The notes under the pieces are model-generated. The model was not told where the DNA came from, did no database searches, and saw nothing but the letters and a program-made list of their open reading frames with translations. A DNA stretch of 64,000 nucleotides from Thinopyrum elongatum (lineage: Eukaryota > Streptophyta > Magnoliopsida > Poales > Poaceae). The DNA lies in NCBI GenBank assembly GCA_011799875.1, contig CM022297.1:536023479-536087478 (forward strand), written 5' to 3'. A program made the translations under genes and the position numbers. This document shows positions 37,061 to 48,716 of this stretch, in pieces. Positions within the stretch are counted from its first letter, which is position 1, and each line of letters begins with the position of its first letter.

Positions 37061-37783
37061 GCCAAAGTTTCGGATCTGTTGCAAGTTATCCACGTGGTTA
37101 CATGATCCTTACTCCAGGATAGGTATACCCGGGGCATCGGGGCGATGGGTGCCACTATTTGAAGTTGTTCGCACGGGGTTTATGCAACTGGCTTAGTTTA
37201 GTGGTTTGGCAATAGTATTATTAGTTTTTTTTTTTCTTTAGGGAGCCTTTGTGTTTGTTTTCCTTTAGGGAGTCTTTGAGTTTGGTTTGGGGCGCAGCGC
37301 CGTTGCCCCAGGGTGGGAATAATGTTCTCCCGGCATATTCATGTTTCGTTGGTGTGTATTTCGCCAGCGAAGGGTGTGTGGAGTTGCCTCTCCGACGGGT
37401 CTCGCGGGACCCGGTCGGATTAGGTTTCCGGTGGATTTGTCTGGATTCGCCCAGCTTTTGTGGTCCATGCGGTTTTTGGAGTTTCTGCAGACCCTTATCT
37501 ATGTTTTTTTTTTCTTCTTCGGGGCAGCAATTTGCTTGACAGATCGCGGCCGTCGTCGTCTCCTGTTCCGCATCGACGACTTCTCAGCCACTGCTTCTAC
37601 AAGCTTTTCAGTTAAAAAAGTTTGCTCCGCTGAGGTTGAGGTCCAGAAGCGACATCGAGCTATGCTCGCGACGCCGCGGATGGATGCGGGAGAAAGAAGA
37701 CTTGGACATCCTAAAGATTTGATTGTATTTCTATTTTCCTGTAAGGGTGTGTTTATAAGGACCCGTGATGTTTAATGCATGAC
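37061..37783. other. Unassigned, gene-like but broken DNA
   Basis: The part 37249-37775 has short overlapping frames without a domain and ends in transcript-tail-like sequence. It resembles the stretches at 2440-2990 and 39600-40180 in style and could be a degraded retroelement. I see no supportable gene. Confidence 0.35.
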
Positions 37784-37786
37784 TTA

Positions 37787-38058
37787 GGGCATGTACAATG
37801 GTTGATAAGACAGTCTTATCCTAAGTTTTGCATGTAATTTAGAGATGACAAAAAAGTATGTCTACAATGGGTTATATCTTAGCCTTATCTTCAATAACTT
37901 GTCATTTCTTAAAATATGGTGAGACAAATTGTGCTAAGAGATCATCTCTTGTCTTCTCTTAAATAAGAGAAGACAAGCTTTTTCTTATGAGTTCTCTCTT
38001 CTCCACCTCATCATTTATCCTATGTGGCACTCCTAAGATAGCACCATTGTACATGCCC
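37787..38058. mobile_element. Tourist-type (PIF/Harbinger) MITE, 272 bp
   Basis: Perfect 16-bp inverted repeats GGGCATGTACAATGGT (37787-37802 and 38043-38058) with 3-bp duplications tta on both sides (37784-37786 and 38059-38061). Interior is AT-rich with further self-complementarity (cttgtcttctcttaaataagagaagacaag). No coding capacity. Confidence 0.9.
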
Positions 38059-38061
38059 TTA

Positions 38062-39030
38062 AGCCCTTTTTGCAAACACACACACACACGGAGAGAGACG
38101 GAGGGAGCTGGATGGTGACACGCTGGCCCGCGGGCCCGTGCCGGAGCGATTTCGCGGGGAATTTAAAGGAAAACAGTGCGTAGGCATGCATCTCTACATA
38201 CTACCTTGGATGTTTTTCTTAAGGAAACTAATCACCATTGGATTTTTTTTTAGATTATTATCGCCATTGGAATTCTCCTGGCGCCAAAGCGTAATATTCT
38301 CCTGTTGCCTGCACGCAAGATTCCCTGGCATAATCCATATTCCCATTTCTGTTACTTACACAGTAGTACCATGCGTAATTAGAGTTGTCTCTGATCCGTC
38401 CGTACACGTGTCGGTGATGGATCGGGATCCAGCGCCACCCACCCATGCACGCTGGCATATCGACCTACGCTACGCGTATACTGCTATAGCTGAGCTGGCT
38501 TCCATATTGAGGTCTGTAAATCCGCTTCCATTCCGTTTCTGGTCGATATGCTACATCTACATCCCCATCCGACGAGCCGCTGCACACGCTGATGGCCGGA
38601 CCAACGCCAGGCAGGGGAGGGTAGGTATGGGTGTCTACGTGGCAGCCTGATCTCCACGTCACCTGCACGTACGCATCCATCAATGGACGGATAGGTACTA
38701 CCAGTAGATCGGCATCGTCGGTCCGATATACACGACGAGATAGCGCAACGTAGGAGTACGTACGTACGCATGAGTGGAAAGCACCTGTACAGATTTTCTT
38801 CTTCTACTACGACTCATATTCTAATTTGGGAGACACGTATTATCATGAAAAAGAAAAAATATTCTAATTTGGACGGATCATTCTAGCTGGCGCGCGAACG
38901 TGCGTACGTGATTACGTGGACAGTCTCTCGGTCCAGCTGGGTACATACGTACATGTGGATGAACAGCTGGAGTACGTGCCCGTCCCCGTCCGTGCACGCG
39001 CGCGTACTGCTGTACAATAGTACAAATATA
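38062..39030. other. Intergenic DNA without recognised features
   Basis: Contains a short CA run at 38077-38090 and many cgtacg words. The 170-aa ORF at 38138-38650 has no domain and is matched by overlapping frames on the other strand, so I do not call it. Confidence 0.4.
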
Positions 39031-39044
39031 GGTACATACTCCCT

Positions 39045-39258
39045 GCGAACCAACCTGTGGTCAAATGGTTAGAGAGACAATGATATCCTCAACCAACCAG
39101 GGTTCAAGTCTCATATGATGACTTCGTAAATCTCAAGATGACATGCCGGCTTAGTCTCTCGAAAGTGTTCGTAAGGATAAGGTGTGCGTGTGTGCGTTCA
39201 TGGAGATGAGTGTATGCACATATATATGAGCGCTTCCGTCTGTACCGTGTTAAAAAAA
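39045..39258 (+). mobile_element. tRNA-derived SINE (Au SINE-like)
   Basis: A polymerase III A box lies at about 39056-39066 (TGGTCAAATGG) and a B box at 39101-39110 (GGTTCAAGTC). The body ends gtctgtaccgtgttaaaaaaa. Flanking duplications ggtacatactccct (39031-39044 and 39259-39272) match over 14 bases. Structure, size and tail resemble Au SINE of wheat and Aegilops, from memory. It inserted near the end of a Stowaway-type MITE (ctccctccgtaaac, 39267 onward). Confidence 0.8.
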
Positions 39259-39272
39259 GGTACATACTCCCT

Positions 39273-40640
39273 CCGTAAACAAATATAAAAAGTTTTTTGA
39301 TCACTACAGATGAGAAGATCACTACGTGCGTACTCGACAGGAAAAAAAAAGTGACCTCTACCGTGTACCGAGAGCACGCAAAGCAAGCAAGCCCACCATG
39401 CAAGCACTTGGGATTTTTTAAAGGGACTCTAAATCTTGGGAATTTTTACTATGTGGGTTGTTTGATCCTGGGATGGCAAACCATGGCAATTTTTCTTAGG
39501 ATTCATTTGCACTATATTTTATAAAAAAATAAATCATCCACTCCAACCTCTTTGAAAATTGTAGATCCTGAACAATTTTCACAAGGTTTCTTTCAGGAGG
39601 TGACTAGGAGGCGGCGGCTGCTCCTCCCCTTCAACCGCCCATGTCATCGTTGGTTCCCCTAGCCTCCTTCGGTCGCTGCGGCAATGCGAGGATGGGGGAC
39701 CCCGGATCTTAGTCTTCGGGTTTATGGTAGAGATTGGAATAGTTTAGGATTTGTCACTGACAACGATGTCGTCGGTATGGAATAAAGTCTTAGCGTCTCA
39801 CCCTAGTTTCGGTGGTGCTTTGTACCGTTGGGAGGCGTGTGAAGCAAGTCCTCATGGAGGTAACCCTTCATCGTTGAAATTATTGTCGTCTCCTTGGGGC
39901 AGTGATATTATGGTTTCTCAATGGACGTACGCGCCAGCAAGTTCTAGTGTCAAGTGCTTCAGATCGATTCAGTGTTCAACAATGACGACTACGACTCCGG
40001 GGTTGGTCTCTAGGGCACGTGCATGACGACTTTCATGCTGTTATCGACAAGGCCAGGCCGCTCGGTACGGGGAGCGACGACAGCTGCGTGTCATCGGCTC
40101 GTTATGACAACGATAGCGGTCGTTTGGTAGTCCAGGAACCTCAATGAAGTTTTTACTATTTTTGGGGTGTTTTATACTTCAGGTGAACCTTTAACTATTC
40201 CTAGTCATTTTCGTAACAACAAAAAACACCCTCACAACTCTGTAGTATTCAAGATGGCATGCCATTTTATTCATTTGTTTTTCATATTCCAACGTTAAAA
40301 TTATGTGAATCAAATAGGCCCTATGGGAACACCTATGAATCAGTTCCCTAAAAAATGTTCTCCCGCAAAAAAAAAAAAGTTCCCTAAAAAACGTTTCTCT
40401 CTTTAGTCGATTTCCCCTTCTTTCTTCCTCCTCCCCGTCGCCTCCTTCCTCCCTGTCCCACCATCCCTGTGCCGCCCTACCCACGTTTGCCCCCGGTGAC
40501 GCTGTGACGTCCAGCTCGTTCCAGGCCGATCTTCGTCGACGACGCCATGGCCGACCACGACACCCTTTTTTCCTAGCCATGGGAATACACTAAATTGAAA
40601 TAACTTGTTTTCGGTTTGCCAACCTTAGTTGGTAGTAATA
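39273..40640. other. Stowaway remnant followed by unassigned DNA
   Basis: 39267-39310 is the left part of a Stowaway-like MITE (ctccctccgtaaacaaatat); no right end is clear. 39600-40180 holds short broken frames without domains. The 129-aa minus ORF at 40191-40580 is Arg/Glu-rich and unsupported. Confidence 0.35.
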
Positions 40641-41023
40641 TATACTTATAACTTGTTTGTACGTACGGCGGCATTGCTGTATATTTGTCCCTCCCATGGC
40701 AGGCATGTGCGCGTACATGCTTTTTCTCTTGTCATTTTGTCGTCGACCTGAAATCCCCTCGATCTGTTAATTTGGTCGGTCGATTCTTACAGGGCTACAG
40801 CATATTTCTGGCTCGTTACAGGACACAATAATGGATGGCATCTCCTGTCCTTGGACTGGTCGTATATACTTTCTTCCTGCCTAATTGGACTGGTCGTATA
40901 TACTCTTCCTGCAGCTGGCAGAGCAGGGCTAATTGATTAATGAATCATGGATGCCTCCGCCCTCCAGTAATCAACAGGAAAACAGCACTGTTTTCAAATT
41001 TGGGATCTAGAGGAATAGTATAA

Positions 41024-41893
41024 GAGCATCTTCAGCCACGTACCTCTAATTCAACCCGTCAAACGCGCGGACGTGCCCAATCAGTGACCGGGCGGGGGAG
41101 ACTAGTATAGGATCAGCCCTTTAGGTGAGATTGTAGGATCAACTTAAACATTTTATATTTAGACAATCCAAAAAATTCTGAAAAAAATGTACAACATACC
41201 CGCAGGGTATGTCTACAACTTAAAAAAAAAATCAGCTCAAAACTCGATCTACAGTTAGAGATTCAAAAAAGACAAATTCGAGTATGAATAGTGCCAGCTT
41301 GGGGTGAATAGTATTTGACACTATTCACAGCTGATTTTGTCTTTTTTGGTCCTCTAAGTGTAGTTCGAATTAGGAGCTGAAACTTTTAGAGCTTGTACAT
41401 CTCACATGAATGTGTGTCTCCAAATTTTTTCAGAATTTTTGAACATGTTTTGTATCTTCAAAAAATTTGATCTCATTGATCTCACCTAAGGGCTGATCCT
41501 ACACAAGTCTTTCCCGTGACCGGGCGTGTCCGCTTTGAGCCCCTACTTTTTCATCCGCGCAGTTACACTTCTTATATTTTTTCTCATATATCCGGTCACT
41601 TGCACGTGATTGATGGAGAAGAGAGAGAAAGAAAAGGATGAATAAAGAAAGAGAAAAGGTGGTCCGGGATGGGGTCGCGTCATACGTGGCGGACTGACCG
41701 GGCGTGCCCGGGCGCGTCCGTGAGCCCTCATATCATTCTCATATTTGAGATGGATATGAGGGGTGCCGGTCAGTCCGGACGTTTGAGACGGATATGAGGG
41801 GTCTGGTTGGGTCGCGTTTTTGTGACCGGTCACTGACTGGACAGCCTGCCCGGGCGTTTGAGATGGATATGAGGGGTCCGGTTGTAGATACTC
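41024..41893. mobile_element. PIF/Harbinger-type MITE with a nested Mutator-type MITE
   Basis: Ends gagcatcttcagcc and, reversed, gagtatctacaacc are inverted repeats. TAA duplications lie at 41021-41023 and 41894-41896. Copy B of the surrounding segment has the empty site gtataacattac (about 44765-44780), which confirms the ends. Without the nested element it is about 438 bp. No coding capacity is evident; the 124-aa minus ORF at 41543-41917 crosses its end. Confidence 0.8.
41095..41515. mobile_element. Mutator-type MITE with 11-bp target duplication, 421 bp
   Basis: Inverted repeats begin GGGGAGACTAGTATAGGATC and, reversed, GGGAAAGACTTGTGTAGGATC, and continue through the stretch cagccctttaggtgaga. 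Direct duplications gtgaccgggcg flank it at 41084-41094 and 41516-41526. Duplications of 9-11 bp define Mutator-like elements. The interior is a fold-back with the short palindromic centre acccgcagggt. Confidence 0.88.
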
Positions 41894-42050
41894 TAACACT
41901 ACGAATAATGCATACACTGATGATGCAGATGCATACGAGTTAATGCAACTAGTTCTGTTTCAAAAAAAAAAGGATGTTTTTGTAGTTTCATACTTTTTTT
42001 CCCAATGGGCGAATCAGGCAATAACTACTTGTATACATGGATGAGATTAC

Positions 42051-43117
42051 CGATGCCTTCTCCCCCGCACCCACACCATGTCAAGCCTCCTCCCCTCACC
42101 TCCGTTCCCGCTTCGCACTTGTTGCGCTGCCTGGGCTGACCACGACTTATCGTTCTCTGGCTCGGATGTGTTTCCTTGCGACACGTTTGGTAACCTGCAT
42201 TAGGGTCTGCAAGCCCCGCTGGATATAGTTTTGGGCTGTTTGGTTGCTTGACTTGTACCGTAATCTTGGTCGATATGAACCTTAAAGCACATCGGGGTCT
42301 AGCTTCGAAGGAACATTTGAATTAGCCGTTTTTTCACAGCCAGGCCGAGCGATGCAACTCGAGGCATGTGGGTGTAGGCGGTTGCATGCGTGGGGATACG
42401 CACAAGACGTCGCATTGTTTCCTGAAGCACCACCAAACTCTCCTCACACTTCTCTCACCGCTCATTCTCCCCTCTCTCCACTCTCACACCGGCGGGGATG
42501 TGCACAAGATTTGAAGGGTGATCAGCGACAACGAGCATTGGACCAAAGATCTGGACGACGAGCACCGGTGTCATCACCGCACCGTCAGGCATTCGTCAAT
42601 GGAAATTTGTCCTTTGTATCCGATGACATTGATTTATACCATGCCCGCATTCGATTTAGCATCGCGCGCTCCATTTAGGCATCGATTCTTCCTCTTGACT
42701 TCGATTTGGGACTCGATTTAGGCATATCCGATCAGGGATTTGAGCGGTTCGAACATGATTGGGTAGGATTTTTATTAGGATGGAAGGGTTAAGTCGAGGT
42801 TACATCCATTCAAATCCAACCCAACAAGTAGTAGATTCCAGCCACGGCGAGCTTGGAGGCGCTTGGACCGGCGGTAGCCTTGAGGCTTGTAATCGTCGAC
42901 CTCCAAGGGCATTGTAGGGTAGCCTGGCTCAGGAGCCCCGGCCACCATCTCTGCCACTTCCTTGGCATTGCCAGCATCCTCTATCTCCATCGCTTCGCCA
43001 TTGCCAGCATCCAGCATCTCCTCCAAGTGTAGTAGATTTTTTTGCATACCTCCATTGTTGTTGTTCATATGCGGATTACATTTTGTCCGTCCATTCACCT
43101 TCCTGTTCATATGTTCG
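42051..43117. other. Unassigned intergenic DNA
   Basis: The sequence gggctgtttggttgc at about 42232 looks like the end of a DNA transposon, but no partner is defined. The minus ORF 42775-43374 (199 aa) contains EEMLDAGNGEAMEIEDAGNA and a basic tail, but it overlaps the B3 pseudogene on the other strand and has no family I recognise. Confidence 0.35.
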
Positions 43118-43595
43118 ATGCAAAACGACAATGGTGCTTCAGGGAACTCCTCCAAGGGCATGGAGCTTATGGCCCACAAGAAGGGCAAGGCGGTGGTGGG
43201 GCTTGGCAGCGCCACCAAGAGGTTGAAGAATTGCGGCCATTTCCATGAGGACGTCGGCCCAAGCCACTTTTGCAAGGTCATCCTCGCACCCAAGAAGGAG
43301 TGTCTGCCAATGCCAGTCAAGTTCACCAAGCACTTGACCATCGTCCCAGAGGAATTCACGCCGAGGACAAACACCGGCTGCGCCTAGAGGGTGACGGTCT
43401 GGATGATCAACGAGGTTCACCCTTGATAAGGGTTAGGCCCCATTCACCGTTGCTCATCAGATCAGGATCATGTACCTCGTCACCTTTAAGTTGGCGACTC
43501 TCAACACCCTAAAGGTGATCGTCTTCAATGACGAAGACGTCAAGGCGGTGACCAAGTGCAAGAGGCACGAGGAGGCATTTGTTGTGGATCATTAA
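43118..43595 (+). pseudogene. B3 DNA-binding domain gene, broken
   Basis: The frame from ATG 43118 gives a short basic leader and then HFHEDVGPSHFCKVILAP, LPMPVKFTKHL and VPEEFTPRTNTGCA, the first half of a B3 domain of the REM-like grass type. TAG at 43387-43389 stops it. Further in-frame sequence (RVTVWMINEV) is followed by TGA TAA, then a frameshift, and the domain end (YLVTFKLATLNTLKVIVF, VTKCKRHEEAF) lies in another frame, ending in TAA at 43593-43595. B3 proteins bind DNA as transcription factors. At least three stops and one frameshift, so this is a dead copy, probably carried or duplicated from elsewhere. Confidence 0.75.
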
Positions 43596-44479
43596 GAAGT
43601 TATATCTGCCCTTTAAGACTTTTGTGCAGGATTTTTAAGACTTTACCGCAACTGTTTGTCGTTTAACTTCATGTGAGTGTGTGCTTAAAACTCTGGTTTA
43701 TGGGTTTATGCGATGCATATTTATCTTGCCGATAACCTCGCCACTCCAACAAGAGGTTATCAAACCACATGTGTTGCATGTAACCAAACACCAACACTCT
43801 GGATCTTCCTATAACAGGCCTGCAACCAAACACCATGTGTGCGTTTCTGCTCAGCGAGGCTGGAGGGATGCAGGCAAACGAACTACGTGCAAAACATGGG
43901 TTTTTGCCTGTTTTCACTCAGTCTGACTGAGTTAGGCCACCGATGCAAAGTGCCCAAAATCCATGCAGTCTAGCAAACACACCCTTGTTGTGTGGAAATC
44001 GACCTAACCGAAGTAAAATATAAGTTGCCTTTTAAATACCAAATGTGGAATGTATCCCAATTTCTCTTGGCGACAGAAACATTCTGGGCGACAGAAACAT
44101 CTGTGGTATACTATCTCCTTTATGGTATTAGGCTCGTGCATATTCCAAGATTTAAAATTTGACTAACGTAGTATAATTTATATATCACACAAAATATATC
44201 ATTAAAAACTTCAAATGGTATATTTTCTAGTGGTATAAATTTTGGAGAGGATATTGTGATTCGGTGACCTGCACTTTTAGAGGATCATCCTCAGCTCAAG
44301 TACGTTCAGTGATCAAGGCTTCTCGTCTTTTTGGATGGGCGACTCAAGATGCTTCCAAGAAGTTTTATTGGTAGTGTTCGTGTGGGTGAAAGGATGACAT
44401 CGTTGCTTCAATCAAATTATAGTTTTTTTACCAAATTCTGGGAGTATTTATTCTAGCAAAGATTGATACCACGAAGATA
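43596..44479. other. Intergenic DNA with degenerate MITE-like sequence
   Basis: Around 44100-44250 the AT-rich sequence (atttgactaacgtagtataa) resembles the inside of Stowaway elements, without clear ends. Otherwise nothing is recognised. Confidence 0.35.
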
Positions 44480-45190
44480 GTTTACATGCTCTTTTGTTTT
44501 GTCCTTTTTGTACATGTGATCGGTTAATCTGGTCGGTCGGTTCTTATAGCAAGCTTAGCTCATTTTAGGACAATAATAATGCATGGCATCTCCTCTTCCT
44601 AATAACAGCCTTGGACCGGTCGTATATACTCTTCCTGCAGCTGGCAGGGCAGGGCAGGGCCAGTAATTAATTAACGGATCACGGATGCATATGCATATGC
44701 AGAGATTGATTTGATTAATCAACAGGAAAACAACACTGTTTTCAGATTTGGGGATCTAGAGGAATAGTATAACATTACACATAATGCATATGCATATGCA
44801 GATGTATAGTCATACTGCTACTTTTTTTTTCTTTGCTATTATTCAATGGGTCAGCCACGCAATAACTATCTGCAGTCTAGGATGAGATGAAGTGAGATGA
44901 TTGATTGTTAAACAAGAACTATCCCAGTAAGTAAGTAAGTATACAACTGTCTGTAATACATATGATCTCCATGGCATGTTATATATAGACAGGGCTTAAC
45001 TCAAATAAAATAAAAATAGACAGTGGTTGCCTAGAGCTAGTATTGACCAGCCTTGCCGACCGTCAATCAGAAAACGATGGACGTGTATGTCCATCCATGC
45101 ATTATAGCATCTCCTAGCCAGTTAAACATGCATGTTGGGTTTCTCGAATGAATTATTTGACCTGGATTATATTAGTCAGATCATGCTCAT
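44480..45190. repeat. Noncoding segment, copy B of three
   Basis: Aligns with copy A from tctggtcggtcggttcttat through gatctagaggaatagtataa to gcaataactatctgcag, and further with copy C (agatgattgattgtta, ccagttaaacatgcatgtt). Carries the empty site for the MITE in copy A. No ORF. Confidence 0.75.
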
Positions 45191-45599
45191 CCAGCTAATG
45201 ATTAGGCTAAAAAACTAGTGCAATTTAGCATCAGAACCTATTTTTAGTTTTGTAAACTCGGCTCATACGATCAGATGTTTCCCTGTAGTTCAGGCTAGTT
45301 CATTTTATTTAGCAGGGTTTTGTAATCCATTTGGCGCCCCTTCAACGTTAAAAAAAGGCAAATGTGATTGATTTTCATCAGATAACAAACAACAAAAGAA
45401 CACACACTTTCTGGTAGCTTGCATGCACGCTCAAGCTATTGTTAGCAGCAAATTACTAGTCTTTTACGACGAAAAAAAGTGCATTCTCTCATGCTAGCAC
45501 CATAAATTAATAGAGTACGTATTATTCTCAGTTTTTTTGTGAAAAGAATTCCGTATATTCTCGGTCGGTTAGCTAACTACCTCGTGTTAAAAAATAAAT

Positions 45600-46600
45600 A
45601 GTAGCTATACGTACGGCGGCATTACATACAGTGTTTTTACAGACAGGCTGCATTATGTCCCTCGCATCCCAGGCACGCATCTTTTTGTCGTCAGCAGAGA
45701 CAGGATAACCAAAACTAATTCTCTGGATTTGGTCGGTTCTTACAGCGCGATCTCGCCCCCTTAATCCGCATCCCAGGACCCTAATTAATGGCATCCCCTA
45801 ATTAATCACCCTAGACTGGTCTTCCCTCTGCACAGGTTTATTAGGCCCCATTGTATTTTGGGTCAAATTTTGTCCATGTATTTGACTAAAAATATATAAA
45901 GTAAATGGTACAAAAAGTATATTATTGGATTTCTATTTGAAAGATGTTTTCTATGGTATAATGTTTATGACATATACTCCCTCCGTCTCAAGTACAAAGT
46001 TGAGTCATGTATTTTGACACGGAGAGAGTAGTTTACATTTTATTAGTTACATTCATGGTCAAACTTTGGCTAAAAAAAAAAGGCTTAATAAACCCAGACG
46101 AATGGAGTAGTACTATAGTAGCAGAAACAGTTAATTAATAACCAGTTAGCTATTAACAGATCACAAATGCCTTGATTGGTTAATTAATCAACAGGAAACA
46201 CAACAGCCGCTTGAATATATTTTTCTGGCGGGGAACCGCTCGAAGATTTGGGGATCTAGATGAATGGATTAATAATGTTGCAGCAAAACAATTTTTTCTT
46301 CCACATGCATGCATGGGGCGGTCAGACCCAGACAATAATGCAGATGATATGCAGATGCAGTGCAGTGCACAGATGAGATGATTGGTTGTTGAATATGACT
46401 ACGTACCCCTGTTAAAAATAGAGCAACCACCTGTATGTGTACTTCATCTCCATCACATATGTGTATATACAGTGTTGAACACTCTGGCTTGCCGGTTGAT
46501 TGTTAACCAGGATTCAGGAACCATGGATGTGGTCTGGCCAGTTAACATGTTGAGCCTGTCAAATGATTTGATCATGATTTTGATTTGACCGGTCCTAATC
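45600..46600. repeat. Noncoding segment, copy C of three
   Basis: Shares with copy A gtacgtacggcggcatt, tttggtcggttcttacagc and taatcaacaggaaacac, and with both copies tttggggatctaga, aataatgcag and gatgagatgattg. Interrupted by a Stowaway-like cluster at about 45830-46115. Carries an extra ~50 bp after the tcaacaggaaa block. No ORF. Confidence 0.7.
45830..46115. mobile_element. Stowaway-like MITE cluster inside copy C
   Basis: Contains ctccctccgtctcaag at about 45978, a Stowaway-like start, and a right end aataaacccagacgaatgga near 46090-46108. Its absence from copies A and B shows that it inserted after the duplication. Exact ends were not resolved. Confidence 0.5.
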
Positions 46601-48440
46601 CAGGCCCAATCACACTCTCGGCCAGCTAGCTAGAAACGTGTGTGCACTGCGTTTCACTTCACTGCATGCACACAGACAGTCCATACACACATCCAGCTGA
46701 TTAACCAAACCGTCTCTGTCTGATGCATGCAATTAATTACTGAAACCTTGCAATGCCCAATAGAGTAAAAAAACAATGAAATGGTTAACTAGAAGAGGTC
46801 AGAAGTAGACCGGGTGCAAAGCAAGGTACGTAGGTAGCATTGTAGCCATGTTCCCCAAGATTTGATGCCCTTAAACAACTAGATTTGATCCGGGGGTACA
46901 CTTAATTAGCAGAGGAGGAGGCCATGTGACCGATGCCCTGCCTGCCAGGTCAGGCCTGCCGGTCTAGTGAGACACTTATCTGCATGCCATGCCACAGCAG
47001 CTGATGATGATGATTAGATCCACAGATTAATTCCCTTGCGCTGTTGTTAAAGCAGTTCAGAAAAACAGCACAGGCGCTTTCTGCTCCTTGATTAATTAGC
47101 AGGTACTGGATCTAATTAGTTTAACCTGCTAATTAAACGTGGTGTGTCTATACATGTGTGTGGTAAAAGAAACAGATTAATCTGGATATAATTTATGCTG
47201 GTTGGGGAGGACACATGAACAGAGAGTTTTTTATTTACATAGCTTTCAATGTGAAGCAGGGTTCAGTCTTCACTCAAGCAAAACCAGGCTTTAGTCACAG
47301 AATATTTATGCACAACTTTTTTCACCGGTGAAGGGACCAATGAAGATGAATCCCCTATGTCCTGTCCATTAACAGATGAATGATGACTTACTTGGATGTT
47401 AATTGTAGGTTAAGGGTTAATCCAGTGCTTTGCATCATCAGCCTAAACATGGAAATTAATGCCTACCCATTTGAATCAAGGGCAGGTAAGCAAGAAACAA
47501 AAATGATTGAGCTGGCCAGGCTGTGTGGCTTTGGTATACCTAAGCCCATGGAAATCTAGCTAGCTAGCCCCAAGAAGACACACCCCACCAGCATCAGCAG
47601 GAGCTGTCAAGCATGGCAAGAGCCAAGGAACAAGTGTGTGTTATTGGACAATGGCTGCAGTGCAGGAGCATGTGAGCTAGTGGCTTAGCTTAGCTTAGCT
47701 TACTGTTGAGCTTTCTTGACACCCCAGCCCAGAAGAACATAACATAAATGTTGTTGGGGGAACAATCCTGAACCCTAAAGGAGTGGAGAAAAGCACTCAA
47801 TGCACATATGCAGATCACTCACTCACTCACCACCCCACCTGTGATGGCACCATTATTTATTCTCCTCATCAGATGCTTCACACACAGCCTTGGAAGAGCC
47901 ACACATAAACATTGCTTCCAACTCAAGGCCTGGCTGTACTTTGTAACCTGTGATGCATGCTCCACCAGCCAGCAAACCACATTGTATAATCAAGCAGCCC
48001 CTGCATGACCTCAGATGACACCAGCATCATGTGATGGATTAATGTGCATCAGGATGCATGGAGGGTCAATTGGTTCTTAATTAATTAATATAATCTCACC
48101 ATGCAACTAGGCCTCAAGACCATAAAACAAGGGATGGGTCTGTGGTTAACTGGTTATCCTCTGGTTTAAATTTTGTTGTTACTGTCAGATGATTGGGCCT
48201 CAAGGGCTGTGCAGGGAAGGGGATCCGATGAAACACAGGAGCAAGATCATTAGCCACATCAGGATCAGATTAAAGGCTGCATCCTGCTTGCATGTGCAGG
48301 CTGAGCCCTCACTAACTAGATTTTATATCATATATCTTGCTCTTGGGGCAGATGGAACCAAACAGAACAAGGGCATATGACATAGCATAAAACCAGCACA
48401 CTAGTTAAAAAGAACAAGTAAATCTGGTTTGGGCTAATTA
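46601..48440. other. Gene-free interval of low repeat content
   Basis: No ORF above about 66 aa, no transposon ends, many gcatgc and gatgatgat words. It reads as single-copy-looking noncoding DNA, unlike most of the window. A perfect 13-bp inverted repeat lies at 47092-47136 (listed separately). Confidence 0.4.
47092..47136. repeat. Perfect 13-bp inverted repeat with 19-nt loop
   Basis: ttaattagcaggt (47092-47104) and its exact reverse complement acctgctaattaa (47124-47136). Too short for a microRNA precursor; it could be a protein-binding site or chance. Confidence 0.6.
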
Positions 48441-48716
48441 CTCCTAGACTAGCAAATATGCCGTGCGTTGCAACGGGAGAAAAAAAATCACCGCTCATAC
48501 ACACACTCGATGACATCAACAGATGCATTAAATTTTTTCATGATGCCACACAACAAACCACATAAGTGGTTGCGCAAAAAAATAAAGGTGGGGTGATTTT
48601 TTAGTGTACTGAAGGTGTTTCCAAAAATCTTTATGGGCACAATTTCAAACAATATGGAAATCAACGCTAAGCCACTTGTTTACATAATTCGGGTAGGAAA
48701 CATATACTCCCTCCGA

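Larger units (their letters stand above)
40640..42050. repeat. Noncoding segment, copy A of three
   Basis: Shares order and sequence with copies B (44480-45190) and C (45600-46600): tggtcggtcgattcttacag, ctggtcgtatatactcttcc, ctgcagctggcag, taatcaacaggaaaacagc, gatctagaggaatagtataa and, after the MITEs, cactacgaataatgcat and gcaataactact. The tract gtacgtacggcggcatt at about 40661 is shared only with copy C. The MITEs at 41024-41893 split it. No ORF is conserved across copies. Confidence 0.75.

Noticed and set aside
40191..40580. 129-aa basic ORF
   Set aside because: No domain, no splice context, compositionally biased.
42775..43374. 199-aa minus-strand ORF
   Set aside because: Overlaps the B3 pseudogene in antisense; the remainder has no recognised family. 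Noted in the interval entry only.
47092..47136. A microRNA precursor
   Set aside because: The stem is only 13 bp with no mature-microRNA-like sequence I recognise.
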